From assembly GCF_000374645.1 (NCBI RefSeq), contig NZ_KB894820.1:1-34235 (forward strand): a DNA stretch of 34,235 nucleotides, given 5' to 3'. Each line of letters begins with the position of its first letter. Position 1 is the stretch's first letter. Below the pieces are notes generated by a model. The model was given only the letters and a program-made list of their open reading frames with translations, did no database searches and was not told the DNA's origin. Of this stretch, positions 25,681 through 32,894 are shown one piece after another. The stretch is from Arhodomonas aquaeolei DSM 8974 (GTDB lineage Bacteria; Pseudomonadota; Gammaproteobacteria; Nitrococcales; Nitrococcaceae). A program made the position numbers and the translations under genes.

Positions 25681-26469
25681 TCAGGCCGTGCCCCCGCCCG
25701 ACTCCCCGTCACGGGGTGCCGACCAGGGCGCCTTGCCGCCGCGGTAGTTCTCGTATTTCGCGCGATCCGCGTCGCGCATGCCCGCATCGCCCATGCCGTG
25801 GAACAGCGTCCCCCAGAGTCCTTTCTCCAGATCGCTGGTGCCGAACAGGGCGTCGCAGATGGGGAAGGTGAGATTGAAGTTGCGGTTCTGCATCAGCGCC
25901 GGATGGTGATGGATCACGTGCATCCGGCGCACGGTGTTGACCAGCGGCAGCCGGTCGAGGAACGGGCTGTCCTCGATGTGCGAGAGGGTGTGCAGGCCCT
26001 CGTACATGAGGTAATAGCCCGCCATGGTGATGACCGCGATATACGCGGCGTTCGCCGACCACAGCGCGTCGATCACCAGCGCCAGGGGCACCGCCGAGAG
26101 CACGAACATGACCGGCGCGAAAGGCGGGAACAGCAGCGCGCGCCAGTCGCGCTGACCGTGATAGCTCAGGTCGTCGTGGGTGAAGAAGCGGTGATGCGTC
26201 ATCACATGGCGCTTGTAGATCATCCGCAGCCCCTTCACCGGGCGGTGCAGGATGTAGCGGTGGGCGGCCCACTCGATATAGTTGCCGAACAGGAAGATCG
26301 GCACGACGATCAGCCACTCCCAGGCCGTCGCCGCCTCGATCTGCACGGCGCAATAGGCAATGACACCCACGGTGAAGACCAGGGTGAAGGCGAGATGCAT
26401 TTCGCCGCGATACCACCACGGGGTATCGGCACGGAATGCCTCGCGGAAAGTCATCTGTTTTTCGCTCAT
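25681..26469 (-). CDS. fatty acid hydroxylase / sterol desaturase superfamily membrane diiron enzyme
   Basis: A 262-residue integral membrane oxygenase candidate. The histidine clusters needed for a diiron site are all present: H70-x4-H75, H88-x3-H92-H93, H160-x3-H164 and H184-xx-H187-H188, followed by NRNFNLTFPICDALFGT. Three or four hydrophobic segments surround them. Family members hydroxylate or desaturate C-H bonds with O2 and reductant. It lies between ubiX (45 nt) and the TAXI receptor (43 nt) on the same strand, so it is part of operon 1, yet the known furoate pathway has no such step. It may oxidise a methyl or other side group, or act on a membrane lipid. The substrate is unknown. 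Confidence 0.85.
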   Translation of the reverse strand: MSEKQMTFREAFRADTPWWYRGEMHLAFTLVFTVGVIAYCAVQIEAATAWEWLIVVPIFLFGNYIEWAAHRYILHRPVKGLRMIYKRHVMTHHRFFTHDDLSYHGQRDWRALLFPPFAPVMFVLSAVPLALVIDALWSANAAYIAVITMAGYYLMYEGLHTLSHIEDSPFLDRLPLVNTVRRMHVIHHHPALMQNRNFNLTFPICDALFGTSDLEKGLWGTLFHGMGDAGMRDADRAKYENYRGGKAPWSAPRDGESGGGTA

Positions 26470-26514
26470 TTCCTCCCCTCCTCGTCGTTGTGTTGTGCCC
26501 GCGCGGCCCCGCTG

Positions 26515-27114
26515 CTAGGGAGGCGCGGGCTCTTCCCCGCCCCAGCGACGCACCCGGCCGGTATCGAGGCCGAACAGATCCAGGGTCCGGCCGACGATGT
26601 GCTCGAGGATGTCGTCGATGGAGCGCGGCTCGTTGTAGAACGCCGGTACCGGCGGCACCACGATCCCGCCCATCTCGGTGACGGTGAGCATGTTGCGCAG
26701 GTGTACCGCGTGCAGCGGGGTCTCCCGGGCGAGCAGCACCAGCCGCTGGCGCTCCTTGAGCACCACGTCCGCCGCCCGGCTGAGCAGGTTGCCGGTCACG
26801 CCGGTGGCGATCTCGGCCAGGGTCTTCATCGAGCACGGGGCGACGATCATGCCCAGGGTCCGGAACGAGCCGCTGGAGATGGCCGCGCCCACGTCCTCCA
26901 CCGGGTGGACGGTGTCGGCGAGGGCGTGCATCGCCGCCGGCTTGAGCCCGAGCTCGTGGTGCAGGGTCAGGTGTGCCGCCCGGCTCATCACCAGGTGGGT
27001 GTCCACCTCCAGGGCGCGCAGGCGCTCGAGCAGACGCATGCCGATGACCGTGCCCGAGGCACCGGTAACGCCGACGATCATGCGCGGGCGCTCCGCCGGC
27101 GTGCTCGTCCTCAT
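26515..27114 (-). CDS. ubiX: UbiX-family flavin prenyltransferase
   Basis: A 199-residue enzyme that attaches a dimethylallyl group to FMN to make prenylated FMN, the cofactor of UbiD decarboxylases. The Rossmann-like start IVGVTGASGTVIGMRLLERL, the conserved APCSMKTLAEIATG, and LLARETPLHAVHLRNMLTVTEMGG are all present. Its ATG overlaps the UbiD stop (ATGA at 27111-27114), so cofactor maker and user are coupled. An internal ATG at 27081 is also a possible start. In furan-degrading strains the equivalent gene is hmfG. A housekeeping ubiquinone role is unlikely given the context. Confidence 0.92.
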   Translation of the reverse strand: MRTSTPAERPRMIVGVTGASGTVIGMRLLERLRALEVDTHLVMSRAAHLTLHHELGLKPAAMHALADTVHPVEDVGAAISSGSFRTLGMIVAPCSMKTLAEIATGVTGNLLSRAADVVLKERQRLVLLARETPLHAVHLRNMLTVTEMGGIVVPPVPAFYNEPRSIDDILEHIVGRTLDLFGLDTGRVRRWGGEEPAPP

Positions 27115-28505
27115 CCGTCGAGCCTCCCGCGCAGCCAGTCCAGGCCGTCGGCGTCGACGTAGCTCTCCGGGTCGAGGGTGTCCTCATCCGGGATGCGGAT
27201 GCGGGTAAACTCGAACGGCTCCGCCGCCAGCGGCACCGTGGCGTCCAGGCCCATCTTCGCGCTGACGCCGTGGCGCGCGGACGGGTCGAGCTTGGAGCCC
27301 TGGGCCTCAGGCACGACCACCAGGTCGCGGTCCGCCTGGAAACGGGTGGCGATGGCCCACTGCACCTCGTCGGGGTCGTGGATGTCGACGTCGCCGTCCA
27401 CCACCACCACCTGCTTGATGTCGTAGTGGCCGGCAAACGCCCCCATGATCACGTTCTTCGCCTCACCCTCCTGGCGCTTGTCGAGCTGCACCACCAGGTG
27501 ATAGCGGCAGACGCCGCCCACCGGCAGGTGCACGTCCACCACCCCGGGGAAGCTGCGGCGCAGGTGCGCGAGCAGGGTCGCCTCCCGCGGGATCGCGCCG
27601 AGCCACAGGTGCTCCAGGCCGCCGCCGACGATGGTGTGGAACAGTGGCTCGCGACGGTGGGTGAGCGCGTCGACCTCGATGACGTGGCGGTCGTCGCGGG
27701 GACCGTAGTACTGCGGGAACTCGCCGAACGGCCCCTCCGGCTCGCGGACCTGCGGCAGCAAGCGGCCCTCGATGACGATTTCGGCGTCCGCCGGCACGCG
27801 CACGTCGTTGGTCACGCACTTCACCGTCTCCAGCGGCTCACCGCGCAGCGCCCCGGCGATCTCCAGCTCGTCGTGGTCGATGGGCACGATGGCCTGGGAC
27901 GCCAGCAGGGTCATGGGGTCGACACCCACCACCACGGCCACCTCCAGCGCGTCGCCGGCCTCCTCCGCCATCTGGTAGAAGGCGTGGGCGTGGCGGGGCA
28001 GGATCAGCACGCCGATGCGGTCCGGGCCGCTGATCTGGCAGCGGTTGATGGACACGTTCTGCACCCCGGTGCGCGGGTTGCGCGCAATCAGCAGACCGGC
28101 GGTGATGTAGGGGCCGCTGTCGTGCTCATTGTGGGTCGGCACCGGCAGCTGGCGGGTGAGGTCCACGTCGCGGTGGACCTCGGCCTGCACCGGCGCGTCG
28201 GTGACCTCGCGCCAGGGCAGCGGGGACGCCGCGGCGTCCTCGAAGCGCTGGAGCACGTCGGACTCCGTCACCCCCATGGCCTCGGCGATCCAGCCGCGGG
28301 AGGAGACCAGCCCGGAGATCACGGGGATGGGGTGGCCGTCCGGCGACGGGAAGACCGTCGCCCGCCGGCCGTCCAGGCGCTTGGCGATGGCGGCCAGGCG
28401 GTAGGTGAGCGGCACGCCGGGGCGCGCCACGCTCAGGCGGTCGGTGTCCGCGAGCCGCCGCAGCCAGTCGCGCAGGCCGGTTACGGGCCGGTTCTCGTCA
28501 GGCAT
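27111..28505 (-). CDS. UbiD-family prFMN-dependent decarboxylase (HmfF-like candidate)
   Basis: A 464-residue reversible (hetero)aromatic decarboxylase. The R-E-E active-site set is visible: R155 in VSINRCQI, and E257 and E262 in EPEGPFGEF, with the five-residue spacing seen in Fdc1. VVVGVDP and the C-terminal domain with DPDEVQWAIATRFQADRDLVV are intact. It depends on the prenyl-FMN made by the next gene. In this context, decarboxylation of 2,5-furandicarboxylate to 2-furoate (HmfF reaction) is the best guess; pyrrole-2-carboxylate, vanillate-type or indole-type acids are alternatives that motifs alone cannot exclude. ATG 28505 has a GGAGGAGG ribosome site and lies 68 nt after the aldehyde dehydrogenase. 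Confidence 0.9.
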   Translation of the reverse strand: MPDENRPVTGLRDWLRRLADTDRLSVARPGVPLTYRLAAIAKRLDGRRATVFPSPDGHPIPVISGLVSSRGWIAEAMGVTESDVLQRFEDAAASPLPWREVTDAPVQAEVHRDVDLTRQLPVPTHNEHDSGPYITAGLLIARNPRTGVQNVSINRCQISGPDRIGVLILPRHAHAFYQMAEEAGDALEVAVVVGVDPMTLLASQAIVPIDHDELEIAGALRGEPLETVKCVTNDVRVPADAEIVIEGRLLPQVREPEGPFGEFPQYYGPRDDRHVIEVDALTHRREPLFHTIVGGGLEHLWLGAIPREATLLAHLRRSFPGVVDVHLPVGGVCRYHLVVQLDKRQEGEAKNVIMGAFAGHYDIKQVVVVDGDVDIHDPDEVQWAIATRFQADRDLVVVPEAQGSKLDPSARHGVSAKMGLDATVPLAAEPFEFTRIRIPDEDTLDPESYVDADGLDWLRGRLDG

Positions 28506-28573
28506 GGTTGTCCTCCTCCAGGGGGGCGCGGCTCACCGCGCCCGTCCAACGGGTCGTCGGGCCGGCGCGGCGG

Positions 28574-30052
28574 TCAGCGCTCGCGCCCGGGCAGCGGCGC
28601 GGGCTCGACGTGTCCCACGGTCTCGTGGATGTGCTTGGTCTCCAGGAACTCGGCCATGGCCTCGGCGCCGTGCAGCCGGCCCACGCCGCTCTCGCCGAAG
28701 CCGCCGGTCTCCGCCTCGGCGAAGAGCTTGTTGTGATCGTTGATCCACACCGTGCCGCTGCGGATGCCACGGGCCACGCGGCGGCCCCGGGCGGCGTCGG
28801 CGGTCCACACGCTCGCGGCCAGGCCGAACGGCGTCGCGTTGGCGCGGGCCACGGCCTCCGACTCGTTGCTGAAGGTCTCGAGGTTGAGCACCGGACCGAA
28901 GAACTCCTCCTGGACCATGGGCGCGTCGAGGTCGCTCACCGCGATCAGGCTCGGCGTGAGGAAGGCCCCGTCGGCCAGGGGGCCGTCGGGGATGCCGCCG
29001 CGCACGATGACCTCGCCGTAACGTCCGGCCGCCTCGACCACGCCGGCGACGCGGTCGCGACTGGCATGGTCGATGAGCGGCCCCATCTGGCTCGCCTCGT
29101 CCATGCCCGGGCCCACCACCAGCGAGGTCATCGCCTCGGCCAGGGCCTCGCGCATCTGCGCGGCACGGCTCTCGTGGACGAGCACCCGGTCCGCGGCGGT
29201 GCACTGCTGCCCGGAGAGAATGGTCGCCGCGGCCGCCAGCCGGGGCGCGACGGCGTCGACGTCGACATCGTCGAACACCACGCACGGGGCCTTGCCGCCG
29301 AGCTCCAGGTTGAGACGCTTCATGGTGTCCGCGGAGGCGGCCATGATGCGCTTGCCCACCGCGCTGCTGCCGGTGAAGCTGATGACGTGCACCCGGGGCG
29401 AGGCCACCATCCGCTCGCCGGCGGCACTGCCGGTCCCGCAGAGCGAGTTCACCACGCCCGCAGGCAGGTCGGTTTGCTCGTAGAGCGGCGCCAGGAAGGC
29501 CGTCTGGAACAGCGAGGACTGGGGCGCGAGCTTGATCACGCTGGTGCAGCCCGCCGCCATCGCCGGTGCCAGCGAGCGCACCAGCAGGATGGCCGGCGCA
29601 TTCCACGGCACGATGATGCCCGCCACGCCGGCGGGCTCGCGGGTCAGCAGGGAGAATTCGCCGGGCTCCACCTCGGTGACACGGCCGAACACGGTGCGGG
29701 CCAGCCCGGCATAGAACCGCAGCTCCGAGATCGCACCGTTGATCTCCCCGCGCGAGGCGCGCAGCAGCCGTCCGGTCTCGCGGGTGAGCAGCTCGGCGAG
29801 CGGCTCCCGCCGCTGCGTCAGGGCATCGGCGTAGTCGAGCAGCACCTGGGCGCGGCGCCGCGGGCTCGCCGCCCACTCGCCGTGAAAGAACGCCTGCCAC
29901 GCGCTGTCGATCGCCGCGCCCGCCTCGGCGTCACCACCGTCGGCGAACCGCCCGATGGCCCGGCCGGTGGCCGGGTCCATGCTCTGCGCCTCGGCGCCGT
30001 CGCGCGACGGCGTCCAGGCGCCGTCGATCCAGTGGCGGGCTGTCTCTTCCAT
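28574..30052 (-). CDS. NAD(P)-dependent aldehyde dehydrogenase
   Basis: A 492-residue ALDH-superfamily enzyme oxidising an aldehyde to a carboxylate. Catalytic residues are N151 (VPWNAP), E250 (LELGGKAP) and C284 (SGQQCTAADR), with FTGSSAVGKRI binding the coenzyme and EEFFGPVL near the end. ATG 30052 with GGAGGAAACG is chosen; an ATG at 30100 in the same frame lacks homology. Between the SDR (64 nt) and UbiD (68 nt) genes it most plausibly turns furfural, 5-hydroxymethylfurfural or a formylfuroate into the acid that UbiD or the CoA ligase uses. An aromatic aldehyde such as benzaldehyde or vanillin would also fit the family. Confidence 0.92.
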   Translation of the reverse strand: MEETARHWIDGAWTPSRDGAEAQSMDPATGRAIGRFADGGDAEAGAAIDSAWQAFFHGEWAASPRRRAQVLLDYADALTQRREPLAELLTRETGRLLRASRGEINGAISELRFYAGLARTVFGRVTEVEPGEFSLLTREPAGVAGIIVPWNAPAILLVRSLAPAMAAGCTSVIKLAPQSSLFQTAFLAPLYEQTDLPAGVVNSLCGTGSAAGERMVASPRVHVISFTGSSAVGKRIMAASADTMKRLNLELGGKAPCVVFDDVDVDAVAPRLAAAATILSGQQCTAADRVLVHESRAAQMREALAEAMTSLVVGPGMDEASQMGPLIDHASRDRVAGVVEAAGRYGEVIVRGGIPDGPLADGAFLTPSLIAVSDLDAPMVQEEFFGPVLNLETFSNESEAVARANATPFGLAASVWTADAARGRRVARGIRSGTVWINDHNKLFAEAETGGFGESGVGRLHGAEAMAEFLETKHIHETVGHVEPAPLPGRER

Positions 30053-30116
30053 CGTTTCCTCCGTTACCACGGCAGCGCCGCGGCCATGTGGGTTCGCCAC
30101 CGCCGCCGGGCGGTGT

Positions 30117-30875
30117 TCAGTTCATCGCCGAACCGCCGTCGACCACCAGGGACTGGCCGGTCATGAAGGCGCAGTCCTCGCTGGCGAGATAGATCAGCGG
30201 CCCGAGCAGGTCCTCGGGGAGCTGGTCGCGCTTGATCGAGCGGCTCGCGAGCACCGGCTGTGTGAGGGTGTCGCGGAGCTCCTCGTTTTCCATCACGCCC
30301 TCGCTCAGCACCAGGCCCGGCGAGAGCGTGTTAACGCAGATGCCGTCGGCACCGACCTCCCGGGCAAGGGCGCGGGTGAAGGCGATGGTCGCGCCCTTGG
30401 AGGTGACGTAGTGCAGCATCCCGGGGGTGCCCTTGTAGGGCGTGCCCGAGGCGATGTTGATGATCCGGCCGTACTCGTTGCGCCGCATCACCGGCACCAC
30501 GGCACGGGCGCACAGGAACGGGCCGCGGACGTTCACGGCCATGACCTTGTCCCACTCGGCGACGTCGATGTCCGTGAAGGGCTTGAGGTCGAGGGAGGCG
30601 TAGATGGCGGCGTTGTTGACCAGGATGTCGATCCGTCCGAAGCGCGCGTCCACGCGCTCGACCATCTCCGCCACCGAGCGCTCGTCGCCGACGTCGACGG
30701 TGAGCGCAAACGCCTCGCCGCCGCCCTGCTCGATTTCCGCGGCCACCCGGGCGCCGTCCAGTACGTCCACGACGGCGACCTTTGCGCCCTCCTCCGCGAG
30801 TGCACGGCAGTACGCCGCGCCGATGCCCTGGGCACCACCGGTGACGATGGCGACACGGCCCTGAAGTCTGTTCAT
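30117..30875 (-). CDS. short-chain dehydrogenase/reductase
   Basis: A 252-residue classical SDR. The TGGAQGIG coenzyme loop is at 12-19 and Asp37 at the end of the second strand points to NAD(H) rather than NADP(H). NNAA is at 87-90. The catalytic Ser143, Tyr156 and Lys160 are present (NIASG; YVTSK), and FMTGQSLVVDGG is at the end. In operon 1, just before the aldehyde dehydrogenase, it probably oxidises an alcohol (for example furfuryl alcohol or a hydroxymethyl-furan acid) to the aldehyde. In known hmf clusters this oxidation is done by an FAD-type oxidase (HmfH), which is absent here. AGGAG precedes ATG 30875. Confidence 0.9.
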   Translation of the reverse strand: MNRLQGRVAIVTGGAQGIGAAYCRALAEEGAKVAVVDVLDGARVAAEIEQGGGEAFALTVDVGDERSVAEMVERVDARFGRIDILVNNAAIYASLDLKPFTDIDVAEWDKVMAVNVRGPFLCARAVVPVMRRNEYGRIINIASGTPYKGTPGMLHYVTSKGATIAFTRALAREVGADGICVNTLSPGLVLSEGVMENEELRDTLTQPVLASRSIKRDQLPEDLLGPLIYLASEDCAFMTGQSLVVDGGSAMN

Positions 30876-30909
30876 GGGGTCATCTCCTCCCGATAAGGAC
30901 TGGCTGGAG

Positions 30910-30937
30910 CCGCGCCGGCCCCGCGGGGCCGGCGCGG
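30910..30937. terminator. 28-nt perfect palindrome after the DctM gene
   Basis: A fully self-complementary sequence whose 20-bp core GCCGGCCCCGCGGGGCCGGC is identical to that after the TAXI permease. It begins 4 nt after the DctM stop, in the 66-nt gap before the SDR start. There is no T-tract, so partial attenuation or mRNA protection between transporter and enzyme genes is more likely than full termination. Confidence 0.5.
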
Positions 30938-30941
30938 CCGC

Positions 30942-32204
30942 TCACTGAATGAAGAAGGTCACGAGGCGCGGCTGCCACGAGATCATGACCAGCACGCCGG
31001 CGGTCACCAGCAGGAACGGCATCAGCGCCTTGAAAATCGCCCCGGGATTGACACCGGTGACCCGCGAGGCCACGTACAGCGCCGCGCCCACCGGCGGGGT
31101 GAGCAGCCCGAGCACGAGATTGATGCAGATGACCACGCCGAAGTGGAACGGATCGATGCCGTAGGTCGACTGCGCCACCGGCAGCAGGATCGGCACCAGG
31201 ATGATCAGTGCGGCGATGCCGTCGATGACCGTGCCCACCGCCAGCAGCAGCACGTTGATCAGCAGCATGAACACGAACGGATCGGTGGTCAGCGACTGGA
31301 GGTAGACGGTCAGCGCCTGCGGCAGCTGTTCGTAGACGATGATCCAGCCGAATACGTTCGCCGCGGCGACCAGCACCAGCACCACCGCCGTGTTGGTGGC
31401 CACCCGCAGCAGCATCGGCCCCATGCGCTCGAAGTGCATCTCGCCGTGGGCGTACTTGCCCACCACCACGGCCATCGCCGCACCGAGGGCGGCGGCCTCG
31501 GTGGGCGTGGTGACCCCGCCGATGATGCCGCCGATGATCACCGCGGGCACGAGCATGGACGGTATGCCAGCGACCACGTTGCGTGCCTTCTCCGCGAGCG
31601 TGAGTCGCTCGCCGGGCGGATAGTTGTAAACGAATCCGAGCAGGGCGATCACGGCCATGAAGCCCACCGCCATCAGCAGCCCCGGGATGATCCCGGCGAT
31701 GAACATGTCGCCGATGGAGATCTGGGCGAGCACACCGTAGATCACGAACAGCATGGACGGCGGGATCACCGGGGCGAGCAGCGCCCCCGCGGCCGTGGTG
31801 GCGGTCGCGAAGCCGCGGTCATAGCCCTTGTTGTGCATCTCCGGGACCATGACCTGCGACATCACCGCCACCTGCGCGTTCGCCGAGCCGACGATGGAGG
31901 CGAGCAGCATGTTGGCGAGGATGTTGATGTAGGCGAGTCCGCCGCGCACCGCACCGATGAACGCCGAGGCCAGCGAGACCAGCCGGCGCGTGATGCCGCC
32001 CTCGTTCATGAGCTCGCCGACGAGCATGAACAGCGGAATCGCCAGCAGTCCGTACTTCTCCAGTCCGCCGAAGAACTGCTGGGGATAGGAGAGGTAGAGC
32101 ACGGCGTTGTCGCTCACGCCGATGTACACGAGCGCGGCCACCGCAAGCACCACCGCGATAGGCACACCGAGAAACAGCAGGGCGAGAAAGGTACCTGCAA
32201 CCAT
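30942..32204 (-). CDS. dctM: TRAP transporter large permease, DctM type
   Basis: A 420-residue, about 12-TM large subunit of a conventional three-part TRAP transporter. Family strings include LLFLGVPIAVVLAVAALVYI, GSANAQVAVMSQVMVPEM, APVIPPSMLFVIYGV, GGVTTPTEAAALGAAMAVVVG, and LLTPPVGAALYVASRVTG. It forms the cation-coupled translocation channel with DctQ. ATG 32204 is taken as the start; a GTG directly before it (32207) is the alternative. It begins 4 nt after the DctQ stop. Confidence 0.92.
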   Translation of the reverse strand: MVAGTFLALLFLGVPIAVVLAVAALVYIGVSDNAVLYLSYPQQFFGGLEKYGLLAIPLFMLVGELMNEGGITRRLVSLASAFIGAVRGGLAYINILANMLLASIVGSANAQVAVMSQVMVPEMHNKGYDRGFATATTAAGALLAPVIPPSMLFVIYGVLAQISIGDMFIAGIIPGLLMAVGFMAVIALLGFVYNYPPGERLTLAEKARNVVAGIPSMLVPAVIIGGIIGGVTTPTEAAALGAAMAVVVGKYAHGEMHFERMGPMLLRVATNTAVVLVLVAAANVFGWIIVYEQLPQALTVYLQSLTTDPFVFMLLINVLLLAVGTVIDGIAALIILVPILLPVAQSTYGIDPFHFGVVICINLVLGLLTPPVGAALYVASRVTGVNPGAIFKALMPFLLVTAGVLVMISWQPRLVTFFIQ

Positions 32205-32208
32205 CACG

Positions 32209-32811
32209 TCACTCCCGCGCGGCGGCCCGCGCGTCCTCCGCCTCCGGCGCCGCGTCGTCCCGCCCGGTGATCATGGCGGCGGCGCTCGCACAGAGGTTGT
32301 CGAGCCCGTGGACGAGGGTCGTCACCGCGACCAGCGGCACGATCAGCCAGAACCAGGTCTTGGAGATACCGAGGGTCGCCGTGGGCTCCTGGTAGATGTA
32401 GTTGAACGTCTGCGCGGAGAACTCGGCCACGTCGAAGCCGCTCTGCGCGAAGGTGATGGGGTCGAACCAGAGGTAGGAGAGCACGACCAGCGCCGCGGCA
32501 AAGCCGACTACGATCAGGTCGGAGAGCACGCGCATGAACCGGCGTAACGGCCCCGGCACCACGTCCTGGAGCAGGGTGACCGACACCGCGTCGCGGGTGT
32601 GGATGGTCAGCGCGAGCCCGAACATCGCCAGCCACACCATGGTGTAGATCGCCAGCTCGTCCATCCAGAAGATCGGCTGCCCGATGGCGCGGCTGCCGAC
32701 ATTCACCAGGATCATCAGCGGCAGCGCCGCCGCCAGCGTCTGACAGGCACGCGCCTCGAACCAGCCCAGGGCGGCGCTCAGCCGCCTCAGTGCCGCGCGG
32801 GGCCTCGCCAT
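32209..32811 (-). CDS. dctQ: TRAP transporter small permease, DctQ type
   Basis: A 200-residue, four-TM small subunit (segments near LPLMILVNVGSRAI, YTMVWLAMFGLAL, LSDLIVVGFAAALVVLSYLW, WFWLIVPLVAVTTL). FWMDELAIYTMVWLAMFG and TRDAVSVTLLQDVVP match the family. ATG 32811 (MARPRAALRR) is preferred. Another in-frame ATG at 32892, 2 nt after the DctP stop, would put a 27-residue Gly/Ala-rich extension through a perfect 13-bp hairpin (32838-32869) better explained as an intercistronic stem. It pairs with the DctM encoded next. The polar Glu/Asp/Ala-rich C-terminus is not conserved. Confidence 0.85.
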   Translation of the reverse strand: MARPRAALRRLSAALGWFEARACQTLAAALPLMILVNVGSRAIGQPIFWMDELAIYTMVWLAMFGLALTIHTRDAVSVTLLQDVVPGPLRRFMRVLSDLIVVGFAAALVVLSYLWFDPITFAQSGFDVAEFSAQTFNYIYQEPTATLGISKTWFWLIVPLVAVTTLVHGLDNLCASAAAMITGRDDAAPEAEDARAAARE

Positions 32812-32837
32812 CGGGACCCCGTCGCCACGGACCCCGG

Positions 32838-32869
32838 CGGAGGTGGCGGCGACAGCGCCGCCACCTCCG
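32838..32869. promoter_or_regulatory. intercistronic stem-loop between dctP and dctQ
   Basis: CGGAGGTGGCGGC - GACAGC - GCCGCCACCTCCG is a perfect 13-bp stem, 26 nt after the DctP stop. Such stems downstream of binding-protein genes commonly protect or attenuate the message so that more receptor than permease is made. It also argues for the shorter DctQ start. Confidence 0.6.
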
Positions 32870-32894
32870 TCACGCTGCTGTGCCAGCCCCATAC

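Noticed and set aside
28574-30875. Promoter or operon break in the 64-68 nt gaps around the aldehyde dehydrogenase
   Set aside because: No convincing -35/-10 pair or terminator with T-tract was seen in these gaps; strong ribosome sites alone explain them.
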